A stretch of DNA of 64,000 bases, taken from Nitrosomonas sp. (GTDB lineage Bacteria > Pseudomonadota > Gammaproteobacteria > Burkholderiales > Nitrosomonadaceae). Position numbers and translations under genes: made by a program. Position 1 is the stretch's first letter, and every line of letters begins with the position of its first letter. The DNA is taken from the NCBI GenBank assembly GCA_024281675.1, contig JAMXAG010000001.1, positions 310,001-374,000 of the forward strand, read 5' to 3'. Positions 36,843 through 45,971 of the stretch are shown one piece after another. The notes beneath the pieces were generated by a model, which saw only the letters and a list, made by a program, of their open reading frames with translations, did not search any database and had not been told where the DNA came from.

Positions 36843-37203
36843 TGGTGGAGACGGCGGGAATCGAACCCGCGTCCGCAAGTCCTCTACAGACAGTTCTACA
36901 TACTTAGCCATATTATTTGTTTTAACCTGACAACCGCCAACTGGCAAGCTGATGACAGGCGAGCCACCTATTGTTTAACGTTCTGTAAAGTGACCCTACG
37001 GAACGCGATCCTCGTTAGTGACTCTGCTGTCTGTTGCCAGACCCGGCGTTGAGGCCCACCGGTACAGAGGCTAGCCGAATTAAGCGGCTAAAGCGTAGTT
37101 TTCGTCGTTTGCGACTATTGTTTTCAGATGGATTTACGAGGTAATCTGATCCTCGGTATGCCCTGCGCTGCTTTGCAACCCACGTCGAAACCAGATCGTC
37201 CCC
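36843..37203 (-). ncRNA. ssrA: Transfer-messenger RNA
   Basis: The 361-base gene reads GGGGACGATCTGGTTTCGAC at its 5' end, and ends with a T-arm, TCTCC and CCA. The two ends pair as an alanine tRNA-like acceptor. The tag ORF at 37080-37112 reads ANDENYALAA then a stop, with resume codon GCA. It rescues stalled ribosomes. Island 2 is inserted at the 3' end, but the gene remains whole because the element restores the sequence. Confidence 0.97.
36850..36869 (-). repeat. att site of island 2 inside ssrA
   Basis: This 20-base stretch of the tmRNA T-arm/acceptor region is identical to 30398-30417. Confidence 0.88.
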
Positions 37204-37293
37204 GGTGTTCGCTTTGATAATGTATCTGATAATGATGAAACTGAAAAGTTCAAGCTCCCATTAGTATTCTAGCATGCTTATAAATATATAAGC

Positions 37294-37941
37294 CTATAAA
37301 TAGGCGAGTAATTCGTGAGGATGGTCGATCAAATATTTTGCACCCCACTTTTCTGGTGGTTCGTTACTTCCTAGGTAACCATAGCGAGCAACGATCGGAA
37401 GAATGCCTGCAGCTAGGCTGGCGTGAACATCTCGTATGTCATCCCCCAGGTACAGGCATTCTTCTGGGATGATATTAATATATTTGCTGGCTTTAAGTAG
37501 GGATTCAGGATGTGGCTTGGTGTGGTTGACTTCATCGCCACAAATGACGCAGGCAGTTTGCTGGTCGAGCCCTAGTATTTTTAAGAGTGGTCGAGTAAAA
37601 CGTGCTGGTTTGTTGGTGACAATGCCCCAGGGAAGATTACGGAGTCGTAATTGTTCTAATAATTCACTGACACCTGGAAATAGGCGTGTATCGTGGCATA
37701 GTCGTTGTGTATAGAAATCCAGGAATTCATCACACATGGTTTCGTAATTATGATGACCCGGTTTAATGTTAAAGCCGAGTTCAAGAAGTCCGCGTGATCC
37801 GGCTGATGCAATTGGGCGAATTTGTTCAATGGTTAGCTCAGGCAATCCACGTATGATACGTTGTTGATTAAGTGCGTGGCCGAGATCGAGAGCGGTATCG
37901 GCTAGAGTTCCGTCAAAATCAAACAGAACAGCTTTAATCAT
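37294..37941 (-). CDS. gph: Phosphoglycolate phosphatase
   Basis: The 215-residue HAD-superfamily enzyme removes phosphate from 2-phosphoglycolate, a by-product of DNA repair and, in autotrophs, of Rubisco oxygenation. Motif I is VLFDFDGTLADT, motif II is the VTNKP of WGIVTNKPARFT, motif III is the HTKPHPE lysine, and motif IV is LGDDIRDV. It sits 29 bases downstream of ubiG on the same strand, a gene order seen in many betaproteobacteria and consistent with an operon. Confidence 0.92.
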   Translation of the reverse strand: MIKAVLFDFDGTLADTALDLGHALNQQRIIRGLPELTIEQIRPIASAGSRGLLELGFNIKPGHHNYETMCDEFLDFYTQRLCHDTRLFPGVSELLEQLRLRNLPWGIVTNKPARFTRPLLKILGLDQQTACVICGDEVNHTKPHPESLLKASKYINIIPEECLYLGDDIRDVHASLAAGILPIVARYGYLGSNEPPEKWGAKYLIDHPHELLAYL

Positions 37942-37970
37942 TGTGGCGGAGTTTGGTAATGAAACTGAAT

Positions 37971-38684
37971 TTAACCGCGATAAGCCATGATGTAATTAAC
38001 ATGGGTATCATTTTCCAGTGCATAAGTTTTGCTGATTGGGTTGTAGGTCATGCCGATTAATTTTCCATCGATTAAGTTTGCATTACGTGCCATGCGCGCA
38101 AGCTCGGAGGGTTTGATGAATTTTGCATAGTCATGCGTGCCGCGCGGCAATAGCTTTAGCAGGTATTCTGCGCCAATGATGGCAAACAAGTAGGACTTAG
38201 GATTACGGTTGATAGTCGAAAAGAATACCCAACCACCTGGCTTGACAAGCTCGGCACAAGCACGAATCACACTCATTGGATCTGGTACGTGTTCAAGCAT
38301 TTCCATACAGGTCACTACATCGAATTGATGTGGTTGTTCTTTTGCTAAAGACTCGACAGCGACTTTACGGTAGTCGATTTGATATTTGCTTTCTAGTAAA
38401 TGGAGTTTTGCGACTTTAAGTGCTTTCTCGCCGAGATCGATACCGGTAACGTGAGCACCTTTGGATGCCATGCCTTCCGATAAAATACCTCCGCCACAAC
38501 CTACATCAAGTACTTTTTTTTCAGAGAGCCCTACCAATTCATCAATGTAATTGAGGCGAAGTGGATTGATTTCATGCAGTGGTTTGAATTCACTGTTTGG
38601 ATCCCACCAGCGGTGAGCTAACTGACTAAATTTTTCTAGTTCGAGTGGATCAGCGTTAGTGCTACCGCCATCGTAATGATTCAT
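37971..38684 (-). CDS. ubiG: Ubiquinone O-methyltransferase
   Basis: The 237-residue SAM-dependent enzyme performs both O-methylations in ubiquinone synthesis. The N-terminal [20 protein letters not shown] and INPLRLNYI segments are typical of UbiG, followed by motif [15 protein letters not shown], the [13 protein letters not shown] block and the C-terminal [15 protein letters not shown]. Ubiquinone is the electron carrier for the respiratory chain that ends at the oxidase encoded downstream. AGGAA lies before the ATG. Confidence 0.96.
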   Translation of the reverse strand: MNHYDGGSTNADPLELEKFSQLAHRWWDPNSEFKPLHEINPLRLNYIDELVGLSEKKVLDVGCGGGILSEGMASKGAHVTGIDLGEKALKVAKLHLLESKYQIDYRKVAVESLAKEQPHQFDVVTCMEMLEHVPDPMSVIRACAELVKPGGWVFFSTINRNPKSYLFAIIGAEYLLKLLPRGTHDYAKFIKPSELARMARNANLIDGKLIGMTYNPISKTYALENDTHVNYIMAYRG

Positions 38685-38850
38685 GTATTTTTGTTCCTAA
38701 AATCGACAAACGATTCGAATGATATCATTATTGATGTTGATGGAGCGCTGATTTATGAGGTCTTTTCTGAGTGTAAGCAAGGGGCCGATTTGATTTGTAT
38801 GAGACCTCCAATAGCCTATCTTGAGGTTATTCGCATAGCTCCGTATAAAT
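38685..38850. other. Leader region of ubiG
   Basis: A short gap containing the ubiG promoter, with no recognised gene. Confidence 0.4.
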
Positions 38851-38880
38851 AAAAAAACCCTGTATAGACAGGGTTTTTTT
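38851..38880. terminator. Strong terminator after the OmpA-family gene
   Basis: AAAAAAACCCTGT pairs with ACAGGGTTTTTTT around a 4-base loop. For the OmpA-family gene on the minus strand, the stem is followed by a T-tract 15 bases past the stop. Confidence 0.92.
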
Positions 38881-38895
38881 ATTTAAGGAATTTAT

Positions 38896-39567
38896 TTATT
38901 GCTGCATGCCAATTGTTTCAATGTCAACTCGACGATCAGGTGCAAGACATTGTTTTAGCTCTTTACTATTTTTAATGTGATTACATGTATTGCCGGTTAC
39001 TGGATCTACTTCACCTTTACCGTCAATTGAGATTTTTGCTGGATCAATTCCTTTAGATACTAAATGTGCTTTTACTGCTTGAGCGCGTCTTAAAGAAAGA
39101 CGTTTGTTATAGTCATCTGAACCAATTCGGTCTGCATGACCTTCTACATGTATGCGTTCATATGTAACTGTTTGAATCCCACTTGAAAATTCATCAAGTG
39201 AACGAATACCCTCAGGCTTTAGAGTCGCTTTATCAAAATCAAACAAAGCATCTGCTGAAAAAGTGACCTTTTTAGCTACTGGAGCTGGTGGAGGCGGTGC
39301 TGCTGCAACTACAGGCTTTTTAAATAACTCGGGGTCACATTCTGGAATAGCCATGGCAGGTGTCCAATAACCGGTACGCCAGCATAAACCAGTAGTATTT
39401 CTGGAGACTATACCGCGATCATCAACCGCATATGCTTCGATTTTGTTTAAGGAAGGATCCTGGTCGACACCCGATTGCATGGCAGCTTGCGCTACAATGG
39501 CTCCGGAAAGTAGCATTGGTATGAAAGCCATTCCAATGAGTGTTTTTGGGGTAGACATTTTCTTCAT
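38896..39567 (-). CDS. OmpA-family outer-membrane/peptidoglycan-binding protein
   Basis: The 223-residue protein has a signal peptide (about 1-29), a conserved short domain with GLCWRTGYWTP and ECDPELF, a proline/alanine linker (VVAAAPPPPAPVAKK), and a C-terminal OmpA domain (about 105-220). The latter has FDFDKATLKPEG, VEGHADRIGSDDYNKRLSLRRAQAV and CLAPDRRVDIE. It anchors the outer membrane to peptidoglycan. The short beta-barrel seen in large OmpA is absent. AAAGGA precedes the ATG; a strong terminator follows, so it is monocistronic and probably abundant. Confidence 0.93.
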   Translation of the reverse strand: MKKMSTPKTLIGMAFIPMLLSGAIVAQAAMQSGVDQDPSLNKIEAYAVDDRGIVSRNTTGLCWRTGYWTPAMAIPECDPELFKKPVVAAAPPPPAPVAKKVTFSADALFDFDKATLKPEGIRSLDEFSSGIQTVTYERIHVEGHADRIGSDDYNKRLSLRRAQAVKAHLVSKGIDPAKISIDGKGEVDPVTGNTCNHIKNSKELKQCLAPDRRVDIETIGMQQ

Positions 39568-39599
39568 GCTGTTGTCCTTTAAAATAAAAATACGATTCT

Positions 39600-40089
39600 A
39601 AAATTACTGTTAATGTGTGTGAAGAAGCTGCACTGAGTATTTTAGTGTCAATCCAATTGTACTACTCCATGCTTTTCATTGTTCAATTATACAATAATTT
39701 GTTGTTTTTTCTAGATAGGGTGTTGTTAAATTGCAACGAGTTTGCTTGTTTGTGTCGATTTGGAAACTACTCGAATTTTTTATTCGATAAGATGAAGAGC
39801 ATCATATGCGGGGTAGCAGGGGGATATTAATTAGTTTTTTGCAAGCTTCCAATATTACGATCTTTGTATAACTAATTGATTTGGTTTGTTCTGGAAAATT
39901 AGTAAGTGTTTATTTCTAAAGTGATTGAAAAGCATTAAAAATATGCAGAAGCCTTATATTTATTATCAATATGAGTTTTGTTATGTATGAGCAGTTTTGT
40001 TCTAATATCTATAGCTACTCTAATTCTCTGTTCGGGGGTAAGTAATTTATTCATTTATCAAATTCCAGATTTTAGTGTGATCGAAATAT
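39600..40089. other. Long AT-rich intergenic region
   Basis: About 490 bases lie between the OmpA-family gene and mutM, which are divergent. They must hold both promoters. A 71-codon frame at 39615-39830 has no support. No RNA gene or strong hairpin is visible. Confidence 0.5.
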
Positions 40090-40923
40090 ATGCCAGAACT
40101 TCCTGAAGTTGAGGTTACTCGGCTAGGTATTGCACCTTATTTGGAAGGGCGCTCTATCGAGCAGATTGTTATAAGAAATCCGCGATTGCGTTGGCCGATA
40201 CCCGATAATCTTCCGTCAATATTACCTCGAGTAACTATTCAGAGTGTTTCAAGACGAGCAAAATTTTTACTGTTCGATTGTTGTATAGGAACATTACTGA
40301 TTCATTTGGGAATGTCAGGAAGTTTACGGATATTACAAGGTAAAAAGAAAGCCTCTGTTGATTTACCGGAAAAGCATGATCACTTTGATATAGTATTGCA
40401 CGATCAAACGGTACTGAGATTGCGGGATCCTAGACGTTTCGGAGCAGTATTGTGGCATGAGGGGGATGATATCTTCCAACATCCGCTTTTGAGGAACCTG
40501 GGACCTGAGCCACTCACGGAAAACTTCAATGCGAGCTATTTGCTTAGACAAACTCGAGGATCACGTGTAAATATCAAGCAAACGCTAATGAATAATCAAA
40601 TTGTTGTTGGTGTTGGGAATATTTATGCGAATGAAGCGTTGTTTTTGGCAGGAATTAATCCCAAAATAGCAGCGGGAAGAATTGGTTTGAAACGTTATGA
40701 AAAATTGGTTGGTACGATTAAAACACTTCTAAAGCAGGCTATTGCAGCTGGTGGCAGTTCTTTGCGTAATTTTGTTAATAGCAATGGTAATAAAGGATAT
40801 TTTCAGTATCAATATTGGGTGTATGCGCGTGGCAATCAGAGCTGCAAAAAGTGTGCTCATGTAATTAAGCAAATCAAACAAGGCCAGCGTTCCAGTTTTT
40901 ATTGTGCAGAGTGCCAACATTAA
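40090..40923 (+). CDS. mutM: Formamidopyrimidine-DNA glycosylase
   Basis: This base-excision repair enzyme removes 8-oxoguanine. It begins MPELPEVE, where Pro1 (after Met removal) and Glu2 are catalytic, and ends with a zinc finger (CKKCAHVI...CAEC). The H2TH region with [12 protein letters not shown] is intact. At 277 residues it is the usual length. It is probably the first gene of a run including proC, yggT and yggU, though proC is 55 bases away and may have its own promoter. Confidence 0.96.
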   Translation: MPELPEVEVTRLGIAPYLEGRSIEQIVIRNPRLRWPIPDNLPSILPRVTIQSVSRRAKFLLFDCCIGTLLIHLGMSGSLRILQGKKKASVDLPEKHDHFDIVLHDQTVLRLRDPRRFGAVLWHEGDDIFQHPLLRNLGPEPLTENFNASYLLRQTRGSRVNIKQTLMNNQIVVGVGNIYANEALFLAGINPKIAAGRIGLKRYEKLVGTIKTLLKQAIAAGGSSLRNFVNSNGNKGYFQYQYWVYARGNQSCKKCAHVIKQIKQGQRSSFYCAECQH

Positions 40924-40978
40924 AATAATCATGATGTTTCATTTGCTATCTTAGAATGAAAAGGAAATCCTGATAATT

Positions 40979-41791
40979 ATGAATATTACATTCATTGGAG
41001 GCGGTAATATGGCTTCTGCGTTAATCAATGGGCTGTTGCAACAGGGCTATTTGGCAAAACAGCTTCATGTGGTAGAAATAAATGCAGAAAGTCGTGAAAA
41101 GATTAAAGATATATTTGGTGTATCAGCACTGGCTGATCTTGAAAGTGGTGTGATTGATACGGACGTGATTGTGCTGTCCGTTAAACCACAGCACTTGCAT
41201 GATTTGACACAACAACTTTCTCCTTTTTTAAAACGCCAACTCATTATTTCAATTGTTGCGGGAATTCGCGTTGGTGATATTGCACGTTGGTTGGGAGGAT
41301 ATTTGCGAATAGTTCGTACAATGCCAAATACTCCCTCGTCCATACAATGTGGAGTGACAGGATTGTATGCTGCTGCAAGTGTGAGCGAAGAAGATAGAAA
41401 AATTGCAGAATCAATACTGACCGCAGTAGGCCTAACGCTCTGGGTTGAAGATGAAGAGATGTTGCACGCTGTAACAGCGATTTCCGGCAGTGGGCCTGCT
41501 TATGTTTTTTATTTTATTGAATCTTTGCAAAAAGCCGCTGCTGCTTTGGGTTTGTCATCTGAAGAGGCCAAGCAGCTAAGTTTGCAGACTTTTGTTGGTG
41601 CGAGTAAATTGGCGAGTTTGAGCGATAAGGATATCGCTATTTTGCGCGAGCAGGTGACTTCAAAAGGTGGAACAACAGAGCAAGCAATCAGAACAATGGA
41701 GCAAGAGAATATTCAAGAAAAAATTTTAATGGCTGTTCGTTCTGCTGCGCAACGTTCTTGTCAAATAAGTGATGAATATAGCAATTTATGA
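40979..41791 (+). CDS. proC: Pyrroline-5-carboxylate reductase
   Basis: The enzyme performs the last step in proline synthesis using NADPH. It has the Rossmann motif ITFIGGGNMASALING at the N-terminus, VLSVKPQ, the RTMPNTPSSIQCGVTG block, and the C-terminal AISGSGPAYVFYFIESL plus TSKGGTTEQAI signature. Length 270 is typical. It is followed by yggT with 80 bases between, a conserved order (proC-yggT-yggU) in many proteobacteria. Confidence 0.96.
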   Translation: MNITFIGGGNMASALINGLLQQGYLAKQLHVVEINAESREKIKDIFGVSALADLESGVIDTDVIVLSVKPQHLHDLTQQLSPFLKRQLIISIVAGIRVGDIARWLGGYLRIVRTMPNTPSSIQCGVTGLYAAASVSEEDRKIAESILTAVGLTLWVEDEEMLHAVTAISGSGPAYVFYFIESLQKAAAALGLSSEEAKQLSLQTFVGASKLASLSDKDIAILREQVTSKGGTTEQAIRTMEQENIQEKILMAVRSAAQRSCQISDEYSNL

Positions 41792-41871
41792 AGGAATGCA
41801 GCGTTAGAGACTATGTAATATAAATAAGTAGTATTGTTCTTTGCTGGATATTATTTTTTCAGGAAACGCTT

Positions 41872-42444
41872 ATGTCTAATCAAATTTTTATTTTTTTGCT
41901 GAACACAGTAATCGGTTTCTTTTCATTAGCTTTGCTGCTGCGTTTTTATTTTCAGTTTTTTCGTCTTCCATACCGTCATCCGATCTCACAATTTCTTGTT
42001 GCCGTTACCGGTTTCATGGTGCGACCGGTGCGAAGATTTGTTCCCGGGTGGGGAGGCGTCGATCTGTCATCATTATTACTAGCATGGTTACTGGAGTGCG
42101 CTATTTTGTTCGGCACCTTTATGCTACGAGGTTATGATTTTAGCGTTAATATGGAAGCATCGCTGCCCGGTGTGCTGTTATTGGGTACGGTGGAAATTGT
42201 TAAGATGTCGCTGTACATCGTTTTGGTTTCCGTTATTCTGCAAGCTATCTTGTCATGGGTTAATCCGCATACTCCATTGGCACCTTTATTGGATGGCCTT
42301 ACTCGCCCGTTTTTGAATATCTTTCGTAATCGTATTCCACTCGTGGCGAATGTGGATTTGTCGCCCCTTTTTGTTCTTCTTGTGATTCAAGTCTTATTGA
42401 TGATAATTATGGAAGTGCATCGGGAAATTGCTACAATGCTTTGA
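41872..42444 (+). CDS. yggT: YggT family membrane protein
   Basis: The 190-residue protein has four hydrophobic segments arranged as two YGGT repeats, with the RLPYRHPISQFLVAVTGFMVRPVRRFVPG and NPHTPLAPLLDGLTRPFLNIFRNRIP loops. Function is not firmly known; it is linked to osmotic stress and cell-envelope processes in some bacteria. AGGAA lies before the ATG. It follows proC and precedes yggU. Confidence 0.92.
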   Translation: MSNQIFIFLLNTVIGFFSLALLLRFYFQFFRLPYRHPISQFLVAVTGFMVRPVRRFVPGWGGVDLSSLLLAWLLECAILFGTFMLRGYDFSVNMEASLPGVLLLGTVEIVKMSLYIVLVSVILQAILSWVNPHTPLAPLLDGLTRPFLNIFRNRIPLVANVDLSPLFVLLVIQVLLMIIMEVHREIATML

Positions 42445-42463
42445 TTTGAGTATTTAAACTACA

Positions 42464-42775
42464 ATGGGTTGGTATCATTACGACAATTCAAACAATTTAG
42501 TTCTGAAGTTGTATATACAGCCCGGTGCTAAAAATACTGCTGTTGTTGGATTGCATGCTGAAGCTTTGAAGATAAAGCTTGCGGTTTTGCCGATTAATGG
42601 AAAGGCAAATAAATATCTAATGAGGTTTCTTGCGGATTGCTTTCAAGTTCCTATTAGTCAGATTGAAATAAAGGAGGGCGATAAATCCAGGCAAAAATTA
42701 TTGCTGATTCGCAAATCTGGGTTAAATCCTGATGTACTGTATGGTGAGAAAAATAACAGCTTGATAAATGTATAG
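42464..42775 (+). CDS. yggU: DUF167/UPF0235 family protein
   Basis: The 103-residue protein has the conserved YIQPGAKNTAVVGLHAEALKIKL and INGKANKYLMRFLADCF motifs, plus EGDKSRQKLL, of the UPF0235 family. Function is unknown. It starts 19 bases after the yggT stop, and sixA follows after 27 bases. Confidence 0.92.
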   Translation: MGWYHYDNSNNLVLKLYIQPGAKNTAVVGLHAEALKIKLAVLPINGKANKYLMRFLADCFQVPISQIEIKEGDKSRQKLLLIRKSGLNPDVLYGEKNNSLINV

Positions 42776-42802
42776 GCATTAGCATATTTTTGTAACTAAT
42801 TT

Positions 42803-43249
42803 ATGGATCTAATTTTATGGCGTCATGCTGAAGCTGAAGAAGGTTTTCCTGATTCTGCGAGACAGTTAACTGTAAGGGGGAGAGCTCAGGCAAAACAAAT
42901 GGCTATCTGGCTTAGAGCTAGGCTACCGGAAAACACAGAAGTGCTTGTTAGTCCAACCAGTCGTACGCAGCAAACCGCTTCAACGCTTGAGTTTGATTTT
43001 AAAACCATCGATATCATAGCGCCAGGTGCAACTGTTCAAGATATTCTTACGGCGGCTGATTGGCCAAATAAGCAAGGCGCGGTAATAATCGTTGGTCATC
43101 AGCCAACGTTAGGAGAAGTCATTCATCATTTGATTCGTGATGTGCCAACCAGGCTGAAAGTGAAGAAATCTTCAGTATGGTGGATAAAAAAAGATAAAAA
43201 TGATATCGAGCCGCTGCTAAAAGTGGTGATATATCCAGACGTGTTGTAA
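42803..43249 (+). CDS. sixA: SixA-type phosphohistidine phosphatase
   Basis: This 148-residue histidine-phosphatase-fold protein has the catalytic RHAEAEE box at the N-terminus, the PTSRTQQTA helix, and the second catalytic histidine in IIVGHQPTLGE. SixA removes phosphate from phosphohistidine domains such as in the nitrogen PTS protein NPr or ArcB. It is the last gene of the proC cluster. Confidence 0.9.
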   Translation: MDLILWRHAEAEEGFPDSARQLTVRGRAQAKQMAIWLRARLPENTEVLVSPTSRTQQTASTLEFDFKTIDIIAPGATVQDILTAADWPNKQGAVIIVGHQPTLGEVIHHLIRDVPTRLKVKKSSVWWIKKDKNDIEPLLKVVIYPDVL

Positions 43250-43568
43250 TTCATATTCACTGGATTTTACATTTAATCAGTGATTTTTAATCCTAACGAT
43301 TTTTTCTATAAAGAGAAAGATCAATGTAGAATAGTTCGGTTAAAATTTATCAGCTTGTAAGTAAGCGAGTGATTTTATTCATAAAGCGTTATTTATGATA
43401 AACGGATTGAAAAAAATATTATTGTGCATACTCAATAATAGCTTAGAGTTTCTACAGAGTTCTTGTAGAGTAAATGTAGTTTATGGGGATGACTCTGGTG
43501 GCTTTGGTTTATACAAAGCGGGGTCAGTTTATTAAGTATTAAGAATTCTTTAAAAGGATTTTCGTGAA
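43250..43568. other. Intergenic region upstream of the desaturase
   Basis: No gene is supported. It should contain the promoter of the desaturase gene; I see no clear regulatory element. Confidence 0.45.
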
Positions 43569-44765
43569 ATGATTTCGGATTTTCTTAATTTAGTGTCTGG
43601 TGTTACAGATATGCCTTGGTGGGGGTATGTTGTCGTTACGCTGGTTATGACGCATATAACAATTGCGAGTATCACGATTTATCTACACCGCCATTCTGCG
43701 CACCGTGCGCTTGAATTGCATCCAATAGTGAGTCATTTTTTTCGTTTTTGGCTGTGGCTCACGACAGGAATGGTGACAAAAGAGTGGACAGCAGTCCACC
43801 GTAAACATCATGCCAAGTGCGAAACTAAAGCTGACCCGCATAGCCCGGTGACTGTTGGCATCAAAAAAGTGTTGCTGGAAGGCTCTGAGCTATATAGAAC
43901 GGAAGCAAAAAACCAAGAAACCTTGGATCGATATGGATATGGTACTCCTGATGATTGGGTGGAACGTAATGTCTATACTAAGCATAGTGCAAAAGGTGTT
44001 GCATTAATGCTGATCATTGATGTGATTCTATTTGGTCCAATTGGTATTACTATCTGGGCAGTACAAATGTTATGGGCACCAATTTTTGCTGCTGGCATTA
44101 TTAATGGTGTTGGGCATTACTGGGGTTACCGTAATTTTCAAGCGGAAGATGCGAGTAGAAACATAGTTCCTTGGGGTATTTTGATAGGGGGCGAGGAATT
44201 GCATAACAATCATCATGCTTTTGCGACATCTGCTCGATTGTCTAACAAGTGGTATGAATTTGACATTGGTTGGCTTTATATTTGTATTTTGCAAGTGTTC
44301 GGTTTGGCAAAAGTCAAGAAAACGGCACCTAAGCTACGAATGAATAAACAAAAAGATTGCTGTGACTTAGATACATTACAGGCAGTTATCTCTCACCGCT
44401 ACGAAGTACTTGCAAAATATACTAAATCGTTGCAACAAGCTTTTACAAAAGAAATGGATGGGTTGAAAGGAGCTATTGCAGAGTACGATATTGATAAATC
44501 AACATTAAAGCGTTGGGTAATGGCTGATTCCAGAACATTGCAAGCACATGAAAAGGAAAAATTGAGTCAAGTTTTGAGTAGTGCGCAAGCGAGAGAGCTG
44601 GATAAGATGTATGTAATGCGCGAGGAATTGATTGGAATTTGGCAACGTTCAACCGCATCGACTGAGGAATTGGTAAAACAATTGGAAGATTGGTGCAAAC
44701 GTGCAGAGGAGAGTGGAATTGAAGTATTGAGGACATTCTCGCAAAGTTTGCGTTGCTATGCTTAG
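43569..44765 (+). CDS. Membrane acyl-lipid/acyl-CoA fatty acid desaturase with C-terminal extension
   Basis: The enzyme introduces a double bond into fatty acyl chains, using a di-iron site. The three histidine boxes are HRHSAH (residues about 40-45), HRKHH (about 78-82) and HNNHH (about 215-219), with membrane segments before the first and between the second and third boxes. The catalytic part ends near residue 255. Residues 258-398 form an extra helical, coiled-coil-like part ending WCKRAEESGIEVLRTFSQSL, which resembles the C-terminus of ISL3-type transposases; I recall similar tails in other betaproteobacterial desaturases. AAGGA lies upstream. Confidence 0.9.
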   Translation: MISDFLNLVSGVTDMPWWGYVVVTLVMTHITIASITIYLHRHSAHRALELHPIVSHFFRFWLWLTTGMVTKEWTAVHRKHHAKCETKADPHSPVTVGIKKVLLEGSELYRTEAKNQETLDRYGYGTPDDWVERNVYTKHSAKGVALMLIIDVILFGPIGITIWAVQMLWAPIFAAGIINGVGHYWGYRNFQAEDASRNIVPWGILIGGEELHNNHHAFATSARLSNKWYEFDIGWLYICILQVFGLAKVKKTAPKLRMNKQKDCCDLDTLQAVISHRYEVLAKYTKSLQQAFTKEMDGLKGAIAEYDIDKSTLKRWVMADSRTLQAHEKEKLSQVLSSAQARELDKMYVMREELIGIWQRSTASTEELVKQLEDWCKRAEESGIEVLRTFSQSLRCYA

Positions 44766-44796
44766 CTCTTCTTGAGTTAATTTCTTTTAGTAAATA

Positions 44797-44829
44797 AAAA
44801 AAGACCCGTTTTTAACGGGTCTTTTTTTA
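44797..44829. terminator. Bidirectional terminator
   Basis: AAAAAAGACCCGTT pairs with AACGGGTCTTTTTT across a short loop. It lies between the desaturase and the convergent rpmG and can serve both. Confidence 0.92.
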
Positions 44830-44857
44830 TTTACTGGTTGGTAAGGTAATCAGATAG

Positions 44858-45013
44858 TTATTTTAATTTTGTTTCTTTATAAATGACATGTTTGCGAACT
44901 ACGGGATCAAATTTTTTGATTTCCAATTTTTCTGGCTTAGCTCGTTTGTTTTTTGTCGTTGTATAAAAATGTCCCGTTCCTGCAGAAGACTCAAGTTTTA
45001 TTTTTTCACGCAT
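44858..45013 (-). CDS. rpmG: 50S ribosomal protein L33
   Basis: A 51-residue protein beginning [20 protein letters not shown] and ending with lysine-rich VIYKETKLK matches L33. Cysteines of the zinc-binding (C+) version are absent, so this is the C- form. It lies 70 bases after rpmB, the usual order. Confidence 0.96.
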   Translation of the reverse strand: MREKIKLESSAGTGHFYTTTKNKRAKPEKLEIKKFDPVVRKHVIYKETKLK

Positions 45014-45083
45014 CGCAAATTCCTTTAGTTACATTGTTCTTTCAAGAAGAAAAAATTAAAATAAACAGTAACTGTATAAACAA

Positions 45084-45311
45084 TTACTTATCTGAACGTA
45101 ATTTGGCTAGTACCGCGTCGATGCCATTTTTGTCTATCGTGCGTAGTGCGGCATTCGATAAACGAAGGCTAATCCAACGATTCTCGCTCTCAACCCAAAA
45201 TCTACGGTGCTGAAGGTTGGGTAGAAATCGTCTCTTGGTTTTATTGTTTGCATGAGAAACATTGTGACCAGACATTGGTTTTTTTTGGGTTACTTCACAT
45301 ATTCTTGCCAT
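45084..45311 (-). CDS. rpmB: 50S ribosomal protein L28
   Basis: The 75-residue protein has [38 protein letters not shown] and the C-terminal [14 protein letters not shown], matching L28. It is the first gene of the rpmB-rpmG pair. It lies in the ribosome large subunit near the peptidyl-transferase region. Confidence 0.97.
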   Translation of the reverse strand: MARICEVTQKKPMSGHNVSHANNKTKRRFLPNLQHRRFWVESENRWISLRLSNAALRTIDKNGIDAVLAKLRSDK

Positions 45312-45971
45312 TTTAACTTTTGATCCGTATGAAAATCCTCGAACTCGTTAGTGTACCATATTCCAGATGAATTGTTGTAATGACTCATTCAAGTTTTTCT
45401 AGGGGGGGTGTTCGCTCGATTTTAGTCAATAAAAGGTTTGTTGGTGTTGTCTGATTTTGCTGGGCTTCTTGCAGATACTTCAATGGCGATGTCAATGATA
45501 AGAGTGAAATCATGAAATTGGTATGTTATTGGTATTGGAGTGATTTCGTAATGCTAACACCAGAAAATTAAAGGCGAGAGCTATAGCATAGAAAAGTTAT
45601 GAAAATGGATGCTGAGTCAAGCTAAAAAATTTTGGCTCTAAACGTGGAGATAATGATTGGCAATACCATTTTATAATCATGGATTATTGCTATAAAAATC
45701 ATGATTTTCCCTTGTTAGGGTAGCGTCAGCATGCTAAAATTTCGGCTCGATTAATTAGAATATGGATGATATCCATAGCTAAGAAAATCTAAGTTGCGGA
45801 TAATAATGAAATTGAGCCAAAGAAATTTAATAACCGTCAATCCTAATAGTTGTAAAGCAAGATTGTTATGTATGGCTTCCGTATACTGGCTACGACAGAT
45901 GAGCGTTAGAAATGAACAAACGCCGTAGTTGAGCCTAGGGTCTGTAAATCAGTAATCATGTGGGGGAAAAT
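45312..45971. other. Promoter region between rpmB and the oxidase cluster
   Basis: About 650 bases separate the divergent rpmB and ctaC genes. No open frame is supported. Both promoters must be here, but no confident boxes can be named. A small palindrome-like GCTAAAAAATTTTGGCTC near 45622 is the only structure noted. Confidence 0.45.

Larger units (their letters stand above)
30398..36869. mobile_element. Integrative island 2 at the 3' end of ssrA
   Basis: A 20-base copy of the tmRNA 3' end (30398-30417) and the tmRNA itself (36850-36869) bound a 6.4-kb element. All genes are on the minus strand: gpA-type replication initiator, two small proteins, excisionase, integrase (frameshifted), HigB/HigA, and at the far end a P-loop ATPase. 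This is the layout of a small rolling-circle phage-satellite or plasmid-like element with accessory cargo next to the attachment site. No capsid or packaging genes are present. Confidence 0.85.
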
